From Mallotus nudiflorus (lineage: Eukaryota > Streptophyta > Magnoliopsida > Malpighiales > Euphorbiaceae), in the NCBI GenBank assembly GCA_947683625.1, contig CANTUR010000460.1, positions 1,107,001 to 1,171,000 of the forward strand: 64,000 nucleotides of DNA. Reading direction: 5' to 3'. Position numbers and translations under genes: made by a program. Below the pieces are notes generated by a model. It worked only from the letters and a program-made list of their open reading frames with translations. It made no database searches and was not told the origin of the DNA. This document shows positions 34,140 through 45,874 of the stretch, piece by piece. How positions within the stretch are numbered: the stretch's first letter is position 1; each line of letters opens with the position of its first letter.

Positions 34140-34970
34140 GGGGAGGTAGTGCTAAACTACCTCTCTATCTAGCCCTGACATCTTTGTAATCCCATGTAAA
34201 ACAATCTTTAAATTCTTTTGATAGTGCAATAAACTCCTTTTTTATTTCTTCTTTTAATAAAAAGTTGATATAGGTGATTCTTGGCTCTTTTTCTATGCCA
34301 AGATTAATTTCCTCCAAAGGGTCTTGTACTTTATGTTGATTATCTTAAAGGCATTGTGGTGCCTCGTTTAAATCCTCTATTTGTAATTTATTAGTAGCTA
34401 CTTCAAACCCTTCCTCACCTATAATTTCTGTTCCATTCACTTTTGACTCCTCTTTAATTATTTTCTATGTAGTTTGCTGCATTAAACACTTTTTTATAGC
34501 AGTTGCAACTATTACCAACTCCTTCTCTATGTGTCTAATCATCAATTTCTTCAATGATGGGTTCCTCCATCGGCTAGTAGGTGTGAAAAAGTGCTCAAGT
34601 TGACATTATAGAATCTAGCCTCCAAATTGATCAATGATGGGTTTCTCTAAACAAGTGCTCGATGATGGGTTTCTTCATCTTTTTGCTAATGAATTTGAGA
34701 GGCCTCAAGTTGACATAATATAATCTAGCCTCCAAATTTTTTAAATAAGTGCTAAATGGCTTGTTATTAACCCAAACCACTTCATCATCATTGCCTGTCC
34801 AGAAAAGAAAAAATTAGTGAAAAGAAGATGACACACACCAATTAGCATGAATCCAATCCCTCCCAAGTAGTGCATTGTAGCTATCACTTGATTCCACCAT
34901 AAAGAATGCAGTGTGTGATTGCTTACTTACTTCTAACAGTGATTTCAACTAGTAAAACTCTTACAACTCC
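34140..34970 (-). other. Degraded linker between protease and RT, with local duplications
   Basis: Stops are frequent. A block beginning TCAAGTTGACAT recurs at 34595 and 34705 (110 bases apart), and a TCAATGATGGG/GATGATGGG block recurs near 34551, 34631 and 34661, so small tandem duplications happened in this region. Confidence 0.5.
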
Positions 34971-34981
34971 AGTAATTTTCT

Positions 34982-35254
34982 TCAAGTGAGTGATTGCTTA
35001 CTCCAGTAAGCTAAAATAGTGATATCAGTAGAAATTACATTTTCTTCACTTTTACTAAGAGAACTCAAGAGCCTAAGTGGAATGACATTTATGGTTGAGC
35101 CATTGTCTACAAGTATCCTGGAAAAAGGCTTGCTATTTAAGTGAGCTTTAATGTATAGAGTTTTTATGTGTTTGGTCATCTCTAAGGAAGGCTTCTCAAG
35201 AATAATCCTTTTGGGTTGATCCGGCCTGGTAGCCTGAATCATGACTTCACTCAA
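34982..35254 (-). pseudogene. Aspartic protease remnant of the Tat element
   Basis: A 90-codon frame with ILVDNGSTINVIPLRLLSSL near residues 45-64. VDNGS..N is the Tat-type version of the retropepsin D-S/T-G active site and is preserved. The upstream part (IILEKPSLEMTKHIKTLYIK) fits the first strand of the fold. The frame breaks after residue 90 and the C-terminal part of the protease is not readable. Confidence 0.75.
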
Positions 35255-35713
35255 CTATTCTAATTTTTTTTATGAAGTTTCCCCACAAGTGTCATGAGGC
35301 TCACGTTTGCCAGCTTCTTGCATAATGAATTATTATGGTAGCACAATTGACATAGTACCACATCCAAAAGGCAAAGGCTCACCCTCCACGTTAAATACAT
35401 TAATTTCCATTTCATCATCCAGTTCTATGCTTCCTCTAAAATCTACTTCTTAAGAACTTGAGCTTCCCATAGACTCTTCTTTGTCAAAGCTAGGATCCTA
35501 TATAGCTTTCCTCCTGAATTTGGACTTATTTTTAGGTTCCATTTACTGCATTAGTTAGACTTGCATTTATTATTCTTTCTCTTTCCTTTTAGCAGCATAT
35601 TGCGTTTAGAGCCTTCTCTTCTAGGTACAAGTTAATTACTATAGAAACTTCCTGTGCTCCATGCATTACCAATATTTGCTTAGATCTATAATTAGTGGAA
35701 TAATAAATATGGG

Positions 35714-37650
35714 TTATTTTCTGGTGAACCTTAAAGTAACCACATTCTCTTCTCTTGTAGGTCTGTACCTGTAATTATGATAAACATTCCAAGAGAAATT
35801 AGGATTATGAAAAGAATTTATTCTTTGAATTAAAAGCCTTTTTTTTCCTTTTTGGTGGATTCTAATTTTGAGTAGGTCTTTAATTATTTCCATATCTGTT
35901 TTATTACCTCCACTTGTTGTTATAGAAATTTTGGTGATATAAGGGCTTTGGCCTTGGTGTCCACGTTCCTCTTCCTCTTCTAGGCTCATCTCCTCATCCA
36001 GAAGGAATTATTGACTTTATAGGAATATTTATTGATGGAGGTTTGGAGTATTTCAATTTATAATCAAACTTCCTTGAGGGTTGTCTAAGGGTATCCTAAT
36101 TCTCCTCCCTTCCTTTGAGCTTTTTCTTTGAGTCCATAAAAGTTCTAACATTAACATTGATAGTATTAATTATAGCTATATGTGGGAACGAATCCTCCTC
36201 AATTATCATTGCATCTTTCTTTTTTAGGAATTTTAGCACACTTTTGTTGATTCTATCGTATACCACATTCTTAAACACCCAACAAGCATTATCGGAATAA
36301 TTATAAGAGTTACGATACTTATAATAATTTATTCCTTTTAGCTCCTCTGTTGTGGGTATTTTGTGATCATATGGTAATTTGACAAAATTTTCCTTAAGAA
36401 GGAAATCAAAGATCTGATCAATTTTTAAGATTTTAAAGGTGTATTGAACTTGAGGATTAGAGCTCTAGGATTTGTTCCAAGCCTCTGGAGTCTTCTTTTC
36501 AAATAGTGGGTAAACATATGACTTAGTGCTTGCAAGATTTGATACAACTATTTCAACATTGAACTTTCTAAAGAAAAGGTTAGCATTCTCACCAGCCTTT
36601 TAAGTCACCCTCGATAATTCAGCTGTGCAAATTTTTTATTCAACTTTAAAAATTAGGTGTGAAATTGCCTTTCCATCTTTTGCCAGGTGAGAATAGAATT
36701 TCTGGATAACAGTGCATATGAGGTGAATGTAGTTCATGTCAAACTATTAGAAAATAATCTTAATTTTAAATTAGAAAATTTTTCATAATTTGCTAACTCC
36801 CCGCATTGAATTGTGAAACAGTCGATGTACTCCAATTTTAACTATCCATCTTCCCTTAAGAATAATGAAAATTCAAGAACCTAGAACCCTCTGGGATAAG
36901 GATTGTCTATTAACCACATCTGAGTAAGGTGTTTGAAATTCTAGGCAGCCAACTTGATATGGACCTAGCCCGTACAACTATTGTACTACATATCTGACAA
37001 CATCCATATAAATTCCCACCTTGGGTGCTTAGGGAGGTGGCATATATGCCTAGGGAAAATGTACTTGGGCTTAAGGATTTGGCATATAACCTTATGAAAA
37101 ATAGCCCCCCATGCTTTTCTCTTATTGTTTATACAATTTTAGTTGTAAAGTTGGGTTTGTCTTGCCAAGAAATAGTTGGTTAGGCTGTTATTATTCATAT
37201 GATTACCATTTTAGCCATTAGAGCCATTAGGAGAAATTATCTTATTATTTAGCCCGACCTCATCCCTCTAATGTGGAGAAATATATCTTTCATTAGTTAC
37301 CAATTGGACTCTTAGAGCAATTTTTACAGAATTATCAGACTCCTCCTAGGCCATCGTTGGTTTGGATACAATATCCTATTTGGATGGTCATTCATTCTCT
37401 TTAAAAACTGCTTGCATAACATCTTGCAACACTTTCTCAAAATTTATAACACTAGAATTAATAAAAATGCTAACTTACTTTAAGGAATTAACCATCTGAG
37501 GTAATGCCTACTGTAGAACATTTTCAAGAGCTTGAGAATTAGTACTCTTAATAACAACATCACAGATTTCAGATTCTGACCTATTTGGTCAGTGGGTGCC
37601 TCATCTTTATTTTATAAGGCACTAGACTCTTTTTTGAATGTTCATCACCT
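35714..37650 (-). pseudogene. gag: gag of the Tat element
   Basis: Minus-strand pieces from right to left include broken capsid sequence (SHLIFKVE, ENANLFFRKFNVEIV, near 36660-36560), KLPYDHKIPTTEELKGINYY then KYRNSYNYSDNACWVFKN near 36390-36260, FKNVVYDRINKSVLKFLKKK (open frame 36278-36096) and a basic segment at 35989-35714. The segment around 36310 aligns with the Tat zinc-binding motif YCKWHNSYNHSTNDC, but C and both H residues are Y, R and Y, so the metal site is lost. Gag-Pol continues into the protease at 35254. Confidence 0.7.
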
Positions 37651-37731
37651 ACTTCTTTAAGTGTTTTATTGGATGAATTTCTAACTTTAGATATTTTTTT
37701 CATTCTTAAGTTTCGGCATCTTGTTAAAATG

Positions 37732-37752
37732 TGTCCCACTAGGCATGTTAAA
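37732..37752 (-). other. Primer-binding site of the Tat element
   Basis: Minus strand TTAACATGCCTAGTGGGACA lies directly after the 5' LTR. It resembles TTGGCACGCCCAGTGGGACA found in many plant Tat-like elements, with C-to-T and G-to-A differences. Confidence 0.6.
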
Positions 37753-37753
37753 A

Positions 37754-38400
37754 GATTATTGGCAAATTTTGTTTTTGAGCATGCTAGAGGAGTAAGAGTC
37801 CAAAAAAATAAACTGACTTATTTAGATGAAAATGGGCTCCTAAGTGCCTTTATTATAATTTTCTTGGAATTTACTAATGAAAACAAATTTAAAAAATATA
37901 AGAAGCTATTTGAATAATTAAAAGGGAAATTATATTGATTTTTAGGCTTAATAGAAAATAAAAGTAGAATAAAAGGATGATAAAGCTATTGAAATCTAAA
38001 GAAAGTGGCAATAGATGCTAATGATTTAGTGAATGATTGACTGATAATGACTTGTTGATTGTAGATGATGATTGTTAATGTCCCTTTTCTAATCATTTTC
38101 TATCTTTTATACTAATAAAATTAATTTCTCTAGGTGAATGTTATAGCTTAGAAGTCTTCCATTTTTAAAGATTAAATTCATGCAGTAAATTGCTATAACT
38201 CCAAAATGACACCTTTTTCTCTAAGTCTCCTATACATAATGAACAGTCACAATTCTAGATTTTTCTAGCTTTTTTCTCACTAAGTTTTTTGTAAATTGGG
38301 CTTTTAGTACCTATTCAGACTTTTAATTTTAAGTCATATTAAAAATAATGGGCTCACTATTCCTTTAGCCCAAAATTCAATTTAGGTATAAATATAAACA
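37754..38400 (-). repeat. 5' LTR of the Tat element
   Basis: About 640 bases aligning with 20368-21000 over the whole length, with many substitutions (for example GCTAGAGGAGTAA, AATGACTTGTTGATTGTA, TAGCTTAGAAGTCTTCCAT and AATAATGGGCTCACTATTCC are shared). The right edge is set at AAACA (38400), where LINE sequence resumes. The open frames at 37669-37917 and 20350-20535 come from the same LTR segment and are similar to each other, but I do not regard them as genes. Confidence 0.75.
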
Positions 38401-41260
38401 TAGAAAAAGGTTGAAGGTGATTTGGCTTTAGGAAGGTGATGGGAATAGTAAGTATTTTCATTTCATGGCCACTTATAGGAGATGTCATAACTTGATTAAA
38501 AAGCTTAAAGGCCCAGATGGTGTTGATGTGGTTGAGGAATCGAGTTTGCATAATATTGTTTTCAATTATTTTAATTCCTTATTCCAAGAAGGCCATAGTT
38601 CAGACTTCCTACATGTTTCTTATATTACTAAACATATTTTAGAGGAAGCTTCTTCTATCTTGCAGTAGCCATTTAAAGTTGAAGATTTTTATAGGGTTGT
38701 GTTTTAAATGCACCTTAATAAGGCTTTTGGCCTTAACGAGTTAAGTCCTAGTTTTTTATAATTTTTTTAATTGGAAATTAATATGATATTTTTCATATAT
38801 GTATAGAATGACTCTTTACTAGTTCTTTTCCTATTTCTTTGATGAGTAATTTGTTGTTCTTATTCCAAAGTGTAAGTCTCTAAAGTCCATAAAAGATTTT
38901 TGGCCTATTTCTTTGTGTAATGTTTTATCCAAAATTATTGAAAAGGTTTTTACTAATAAATTGAAAATGGTTTTACCATTTTTAATCTTTGAGGAGCAAC
39001 CATCTATCGTTCTGGGTTGTTCAATTATGGATAATGTCATTATTGTGTTTGAAGCTATTCATTCTATGAAACAAAAAGTTAAAGCAAAGGTTAGAGATGT
39101 TGCTCTGAAAATTAATGTTACTAAAGCATATAATAAGATTATATAGTCGTATTTAAAGGCAGTTATTGTATAGATGGGGTTTAGTTCTTAATGGATTTCT
39201 TAGATCATGTAATGTGTATCTTTTGTTAACTATCTGATTATTTTCAATGGTCACAAGATTAGGCCTACATATCCTAATAGAGGTTTGAGGCAAGGGGATC
39301 CCCTTTCACCTTATCTTTTTATCCTTTATGTTGAGGGGCTATATGATTTTATCAAGAAAGTAAAAAATAAAGGTAAGATTCATAGGCTTTGCATTTCTAG
39401 AGGTGCTCCTATGGTTTCACATTTGTTATTCACTAATAATAGTTTCCTTTTTTTTAGAGCTACGAAGGGTGAGTGTTAAAAAGTGAAAAATATCCTTAGC
39501 TTTATGAGCATGATTTGGGTTAAGCGGAGAATTTTGAGAAATCAAGAATTCTTTTTAGTTTAAATATGGATTTAGCTTATAAATCTTTATTAATGTAGTG
39601 TTTGGAGGTTACCAAGTCTTTTAATATATGACATTATCTTAGTCTCCCTTCTCTTGTTGGTAGAAGTAAGATATCACTTTTTGGGTTCTTTAGAGATAAA
39701 ATGTGGAGTCGTTTGTTTGGGAGGTATAGTATTTTACTATTTTTAGCAGGTAAAGAAAATTTTCTTAAGTTAATAATTCAACCCATTCCTTCATACTGTA
39801 TAAGCACTTTTGTTTTGCTAATTAATCTTTGTGATGAGTTCCAGAAGATGAGGAATTCCTTTTGGTAGGGTTCAGATGGCAATGGGAAGAAGCATAGTCA
39901 TTGGATGTCTTGGGAAAGACTTTATAATAGGAAAGAGTTTGGTAGTATAGGGTTTCATTATCTCCATTCCTTTAATCTTGCTCTTCTAGCTAAGCAAGTA
40001 AGGAATTTTACAAATAAACCAAATGCACTTTTGAGTATAATAATTAAATCTAAATATTATCGGGAGCATTCTTTTCTTTCATTAAGTTTAGCATCAAACT
40101 CGAACTTTGTTTGGTAAAGTATTTGGTATGAAAATTCATTTTTCAAGTTGGTTGTTGATGGAGGTTAGGGAAAGGGGATCAGGTTAATGTTTGGAATGAA
40201 TCTTAGGTGAAAAATGGTCTTAACTTTAAAATTAGTTCTTTTATTATGACTATTTTTAAGAATCTTATAGTATCAAACTTCTGGGTTCTTAGAGCTAATG
40301 AGTGTGATATAGAGCTTCTACATGACTCATTTAGGGGATCGTGAACTTGAGGATAAACTAATTTAGAATTTTAATAAGAAGGGTTGTTATTGAGTGAAGT
40401 TAGGTTATAAAGTAGTGGTGGATAGTTTGATGTCCTTTTCTTTGAATTAGGTTCAATCTTGAACTAGTGTTTAGAAGCTTAACCTAACTCTTAAAGTTAA
40501 GTCTTTCATTTGGAAATCTTATTGCCAATGTCTTCCTTTGCATGAGAACTTATTCTTGAAAGGCTATGCTATTTAAAACATTTTCCCTCTATGTGGTAAG
40601 CTTGGTGAGCATAAAATGCGCTTGTTCATTGATTGTACCTTTACTTTTGGGTATTGGGCAATAACTAAGATTAGCCTAATGGATATATTTAGTCTGATTT
40701 TAAGCTATGGTTGGAAGCTATTTTTGCTCATTATAATAATCATATGTGCAAGAAGATTTGCATCACTCTTTGGGCTATTTAGAAACAATGCAACAACTGG
40801 CTTGAAAATAGTAGCTTTATTTCTCCCCATGTCTGCGTTCAGGAGGTAGTCAAGTTTTTTTAGGAGTTTTAGTCTCATAATTCTAAGTCGGGTACTAGTT
40901 TTTGACAAGATAGTGGCAAAATCGGATCAAGGGTATATGAAAAAGAATATAGATGCTACAATTAATCAAGATAATGCTTTTTTGTGTTTTGGATTAATCC
41001 TTCGAGATTGGAATGGGAAGGTTCATTTTTGCATATCTAAAGTCATCTTGAGAAAGGTTGAATCTCATTTGGCAGAAGGTCTATGTTTAAAGGAGGCTCT
41101 CAATTGGATTCATTCTTAATAAGTATCAAATGTGGTTGTCAAATTTGACTCCAAAATGGTGGTTGATGTTGTTAATGGTTTCTTTTTGAATCTTTCTAAG
41201 TTTGGAGTTATTATGTCTTGTAAAAAATGGTTGTAACAATGTGTGGATGTGAATTTTTTA
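38401..41260 (+). pseudogene. LINE ORF2: reverse transcriptase, zf-RVT and RNase H
   Basis: Resumes with EGDGNSKYFHFMATYRR (near 38430-38480), then RT blocks: FNYFNSLFQEGHSSDF, a frame-shifted SIKDFWPISLCNVLSKIIEK (near 38890-38945), VALKINVTKAYNKI (near 39100-39140), GLRQGDPLSPYLFILYVEGL (near 39283-39340) and SHLLFTNNSFLFF (39417-39455). The expected D residues in LDVSKAYD and FADD are all N. Then WMSWERLYNRKEFGSIGFHY (near 39905-39965), a zf-RVT region (near 40440-40680) and an RNase H-like domain (DATINQDNAFLCFGLILRDW at 40950-41015, FDSKMVVDVVNGFF near 41142). Target-primed reverse transcription would be its role. It is inactive. Confidence 0.85.
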
Positions 41261-41426
41261 TTTATTATATAACAAGTAAACTGGGCTACTCAAGCAATAA
41301 CTAAAGTATCACGACTTCATGCTTGTCATCCTGATTAGCATAAGGTTCTAGTGTTTTTAGAGTTTGTTGTCTTTAAAGAATAGTTGTAATTTTGCTGCAA
41401 TTTTAATGAATTTGTTCTTTTGCTTC

Positions 41427-41459
<33 letters not shown>

Positions 41460-41470
41460 AATAATAATAA
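41427..41470 (+). repeat. LINE 3' tail, (CAA)n(TAA)n
   Basis: CAACAACAAC... passes into AATAATAAT directly after the ORF2 end and a short 3' UTR (ATTTTAATGAATTTGTTC). Simple-repeat tails of this kind are normal for plant LINEs. Confidence 0.7.
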
Positions 41471-41542
41471 TGGAATAGAATGTAAAAAGTAAATTTTTGG
41501 TTGAATTTGGTAATTATTTATATTTGGAAATTGAGATAATTA

Positions 41543-41635
41543 GAAATCAAAATATTGACCTAAGGTCGAGTAATCTAATGATCATATAATTCCCTATTTA
41601 TAGGTCAAGGGTTTGATTTTTATCTCTCCTCCCCA
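41543..41635 (+). mobile_element. tRNA-like SINE remnant
   Basis: GAGTAATCTAATGATCATA resembles a degenerate A-box region, and AGGTCAAGGGTTTGATTTTTATC a degenerate B-box (GGTTCGANTCC). Spacing is about 40 bases. A complete tRNA fold is not possible. Confidence 0.3.
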
Positions 41636-41663
41636 ATTTAAAAAAAATTGAAAAGATTGTCAA

Positions 41664-41830
41664 TGAGGCATAACTCAATTAGTTAATGTGCTGAGACCCC
41701 AAAACCTTAGTCTTGGGTTCGATTCCCACGTGGAGCATGCTTGTATTATATATTTCCTATATGGATTGTGATTTCCTACATTATTATGATTTGTGTTTTG
41801 TATTGATAGTGATATAATTGAAATTATGAA
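41664..41830 (+). mobile_element. tRNA-derived SINE
   Basis: GCATAACTCAATTAGTTAATG (A-box/D-arm-like) is followed by CTTGGGTTCGATTCCCACG, a perfect B-box core with a partly paired T-stem. An AT-rich body (TTGTATTATATATTTCC...) comes after it. No acceptor stem pairs across the head, so it is a SINE head and not a tRNA gene. It is the best-preserved of the SINE-like units here. Confidence 0.6.
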
Positions 41831-42239
41831 TGATGTACATAACATTTAAAAAAAATTAAAAAGAGTTTTTACAGTATAAAGTCACATTATTTTTCTAGAA
41901 TATGGAAATGGATATATAATTTATGAATAAATTATATTTTAATTATTTCTTATGGATTTAATTATGGAGATTTAAAATATCGATTAATATGTGTGTTATT
42001 GTTAGTTAATACTTAAAATTAACTGAGTTAAAAAATTTATAATTTATTAAGGAGATATAATATTGCATTAATTCTCATCTTAAACTCTTGTGTATATATA
42101 TAAACACAAACTATATTAAAATTTAATAATGACATAAGTGATAGCACATAATAACATAGTGTCTCTCGCCATAATCGAAGAGTAGATTATAGTTCAGCGT
42201 CTTGGTTAAGCTGATTTCTTTAGATATTATTGTCGTCAT
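41831..42239 (+). other. AT-rich spacer between the two LINEs
   Basis: No open frame or repeat of note; a possible LINE 5' leader just before 42240. Confidence 0.45.
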
Positions 42240-45200
42240 AATGATCATATTGTCTTGGAATTGCCAAGGAATTGGGAATAAGCCAATAGAAAATAATTTG
42301 GGTGATCTAACATGGAAATACAAACCATATCTAGTTTTTCTTATGGAAACTAAACAAGATGGGAGGAGATTATAAAAGCTTAGGCAAAGGTTCAAGTACA
42401 TTAATAGGGATTATGTCAACCTAGAAGGTAAAGTGGGAGGACTAGCATTCTGGTGAACAATGCTTGGAATGTCTAGATCTGTAAGAAGATGAATAACTTC
42501 TTTGATATGATTATAAGTAGCTATTTTGTATGGCATTTCACTACTTTCTATAGTGCACTAAATAGGCAAGATAAGGAGAATATAATGGAGGAAGTGCAAG
42601 GATTAGCTTTGGGAAATATAAAGTTATAGTTAACAATAGGGATAGCAACATGTATGGAGATTTAAGAGATAAAAAACACAGTAACTTTGTCAACTGGTCT
42701 CAAGTTACTCTATTTAGAAGCTTTATGGAAAATAACAACTTATTGGGGCTAGAGCTTAAGGGGGGGAGTTTTACTTAGCATAACAGATAAGGGAGGGAGT
42801 CAAGATTCAAAATATGTTCAGATTGGGCTATGGCTACTCTATATTGGATGGAAAAGTATGAAAATGCATTAATGATACACAAAAATTTTGGCACATCGAA
42901 TCATCATCCCCTAATTGCTCGTTTGCAATGGATGCGTAGAAAGAAAAAGGTGAGATTTTGATATAAGGCTAAATGGGACTATGAAGAGGAGTGTAAAGCA
43001 GTGGTTAGATTATTATGGGAAGGAGGTGGACAATAGAGCTCGATGCCTTCAATAGTAAAAAAATTATAACAACGTGTAACATCGTTAATTAGATGGACCA
43101 AGGAGAAGTTGGGTAACGCCAAGTATGGAATTGAAGATTTGAAAAGGAAAATTAATTAACCGAATGAAGGAAAATTTGATAAGGATGATCAAATAAAGGA
43201 AAGCAGACACAAATTGTAATTATTGGAGTTATGGAAGAAAGAGGAATTACACTGGATGCAGCACTCAAGAATCAAATGGTTGAAGGAGGGGGACAAGAAT
43301 ACTAGATTCTTTCATTTATCAACACAACAAAGAAGAATAAGAAATAAGATGACTAGACTTAAAACAGAGAATGGTGAGTGGCTAGCAAAGGATGGGCAAA
43401 TCAGAAGAGAAGTGTAATAATACTTTGAAAGATTGTATAAGTTTGAGCAGAATTATGCTGATCAGTGAATTTTAACCTGCATTCCAAAGTTAGTTTTAGA
43501 ACAGATGAATCACAAGTTGCTAGCCTTGATCAGTAAGGAAGAAATCAGAAATGTTATTTTTCAAATGGGGAAACTAAAGGCGCCAGGCCCAGGTGGATAC
43601 TTAGTTACATTTTACTAAACCTATTCAGATGTGGTGAAGACTAATATCATAAATCTTGTCCAAAGTTTCTTTCAAAGTGGCATTTTGAATCAATACCTGA
43701 ATAAGTCTCATATAGCTCTTGTCCTAAAAGTTAAGAATCCAAAGAAATTATCCAAGTACAGACCCATTAATTGCTATAATTTTTTATATAAAATTATAGC
43801 CAAGACCATAGCCAATAAATTAAAAAAAGTGGCTGAACTTGCTTATCTCCCTTAACCAAACAACCTTTGTTCTAAATAGGAGCATTCAAGAAAGTGTAAT
43901 TATGAATTATGAAGCTTTCCATGGGTTAAAAAGTAAAAAAAAAAGTTTAAAGAGTTTTATAACATTGAAACTTGATATAGAGAAACTATGACAAGGTAAA
44001 TTAGGATGTTATTGCTACTATTCTTTCTTGTTTTGGCTTTAACAGTAGATGGATAAATCTTATTATGCAATGTATAACAACAGTGAGTTATGCTATCATT
44101 ATCAATGAGGAGGAATTGCCTTACTTCAACCCTTACAGAGGATTAAGACAAGGTAATCCATTGCCACATTATATATTTACTTTAGTTATAGATGTGTTGT
44201 CCAGGTTAATGTTCAGAGAAGCTTTAAAGAATAGGCTAGAAGGATATAAAATAACCAACCACTGTTCTCCTATCACCCATGTCTAATTTACGGGCAATAC
44301 GATCCTCTTTGGTAGAGTTAAAGAATTTGAAGCCTTCAAGCTGAAAGAAATCATCAACATCTATTGTAGAGTGACAAGACAAAGCATAAATCTTAGCAAA
44401 TCTAGTTTATTATTCAGCTTAAACACTCATTATCGAAAAAGAGCTAGATTATGGACAATTTTGGAGGTTAATGAATCTAGAGCTCTAATAAAATATTTAG
44501 GTGTTCCATCAGATTAGGGAAGCTCAAAAACTCAGCTTTGCAAAATTCTAGTTGAAAGGATAACACAAAAGGTCCAAGGATGGAAAGCAAAGTTGTTAAC
44601 CTAAGTGAGTAGGAATGTGCTCATAAAGGTAGTACTTCAAGCAATACCATCTTATTTAATGTCGGTGTTCATGTTACTAAATGGGATCAGAAAAAAATGG
44701 AACAAATGATCAATAATTTTTTGTTGTCTAGTGATGAATCAAAAAGGAAGATACATTAGGTGGGATGGAATACAATTACAAAAAGCAAGTTCGAAGGTGG
44801 ACTTGGCTTTAGGGAAATGAAAATTTTCAATAAAGCTTTGCTTGCTAAGAAATGTTGGAACTTAATCCAAAATCCTTAATCTACTGCAACCAAACTCTTA
44901 AAAAGTTTGTATTTCCCACATTTTAGCTTTATGGAAGCTAAGCGAGGGAATCGTGCATCATGGATTTGGACAAGCTTGTTATAGGGAAGAGAAATTCTTG
45001 AAGATAGGTGCAGGAGGAATGTTTTTTTAGGAAAGCAAATTCACATATGGTAGGAAAAATGGATTTCGGGTTTGCCAAACTTTAAAATCACATCTTTAAA
45101 ACTAAGCAACAATCATATAAGCATGGTTAGTGAGCTAACTTTAAGGCATCAAAATAAATAGGACAGGAGTAAGTTAAACAACTTTTTTAATGCAATTGAG

Positions 45201-45650
45201 GTAGCTATAATAGAGCTGATCCCATTGGGGAACAAGGCTGGAAGTGACATATTAGTGTGGCATTATGACAGAAAGGGCTAATACACAATGATGTATGCCA
45301 ATAAGCTCGATTCAACCTAATAAACAAACTTGGACTTCTATTTGAATTTAAAGGTTCCTGAGAAGATCAAGTTCCTCATATGTAAGTGCATGATAAACTC
45401 TATGGCAACTAAAAACAATCTTGTTAAAAGAGGTTGTCGATTGGATTCGACTTGTGAAGTGTATTGTTCAGAGGTTGAAACCATAGAATATTCACTTTTC
45501 TTATGTAAATTGTCGAAATTAGTTTGGTTCGAGTCACACCTTTCTTACAAACCCAGTGCCATTGGTTTACAGTCTTTTAGGGCATGGTGGATAGGAGCTT
45601 CAGAATTATTAATGCAACAAAAAGATAGGTTCAAGCTTGAACTAGTTGCT
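42240..45650 (+). pseudogene. LINE-2 endonuclease, RT and zf-RVT region
   Basis: The endonuclease start reads IILSWNCQGIGNK then KPYLVFLMETKQDGRR (42245-42370). The linker and RT follow: IKWLKEGDKNTRFFHLSTQQ (near 43275-43335), KLKAPGPGG (near 43570), KLSKYRPINCYNFLYKIIAK (43745-43805), a frame-shifted LDIEKxYDKV (near 43970-44000), PYRGLRQGNPLPHYIF (near 44130-44175) and FTGNTILFGR where FADD is expected (near 44288). The zf-RVT block reads VPEKIKFLICKCMINSMATK ... CEVYCSEVETIEYSLFLC (45350-45505). Two of the RT aspartates are replaced. Confidence 0.8.
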
Positions 45651-45728
45651 TCCATATACTGACAACTTTAGAAAAGTCAAAACTCACTAATATTAATCAT
45701 TCTTGGACAAATCCTAAAGCAGTGCTTT

Positions 45729-45858
45729 CGAAAGCTTAGCAACAATGGGAAGAATGGGTTAGTTCAATAAATCCTCAAGCTCAAACTTTAGCTCGAAAGC
45801 TTAGCAATAATGGGAGGAATGGGTTAGTTCAATAAATCCTCAAGCTCAAGCTTTAGTC
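45729..45858 (+). repeat. 65-bp tandem duplication inside LINE-2
   Basis: CGAAAGCTTAGCAAYAATGG starts at 45729 and again at 45794, and both copies continue through GGTTAGTTCAATAAATCCTC. Because 65 is not a multiple of three it also shifts the frame. Confidence 0.85.
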
Positions 45859-45874
45859 AGTAGGGAAGTCACAA

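Larger units (their letters stand above)
19096..38400 (-). mobile_element. Tat-lineage Ty3/gypsy element with antisense PMD gene, 19.3 kb including nested insertions
   Basis: Direct repeats of about 640 bases flank the element (20368-21000 plus a short piece before 19114; 37754-38400). From the right, on the minus strand: LTR, primer site, gag, protease, RT, RNase H, second RNase H and integrase. Then comes a long 3' region with an oppositely oriented PMD gene, a G-rich polypurine tract near 21000, and the 3' LTR. Flanking 5-mers TTGGA and TAGAA could be a mutated target duplication. Taking them so restores the LINE frame. The second RNase H domain and the antisense ORF place it in the Tat lineage. 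Confidence 0.8.
14257..41470 (+). mobile_element. Plant LINE (L1-type), split by two nested insertions
   Basis: Three plus-strand segments belong to one kind of plant LINE: 14257-14862 (5' UTR and DUF4283 of ORF1), 18556-19095 (end of the ORF2 endonuclease and linker) and 38401-41470 (RT, zf-RVT, RNase H and a CAA-rich tail). Insertions separate them: an Athila-like fragment (14863-18555) and a Tat element (19096-38400). The frame at the 19095/38401 junction can be rejoined through a WLxEGDGNSKYFH-type motif, which supports a single LINE. The part between DUF4283 and the endonuclease end is missing, so a deletion accompanied the first insertion. Confidence 0.75.

Noticed and set aside
37669..37917. 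A small conserved gene, because a similar frame occurs at 20350-20535
   Set aside because: The similarity is explained by the two copies of the Tat LTR; there is no sign of selection on the frame.
39285..39479. A functional reverse transcriptase gene
   Set aside because: The open frame covers only a few RT blocks and the FADD site reads FTNN.
41664..41740. A true tRNA gene
   Set aside because: A good B-box is present, but the acceptor and anticodon stems cannot be formed and no mature 5' or 3' end is visible; it fits a SINE head.
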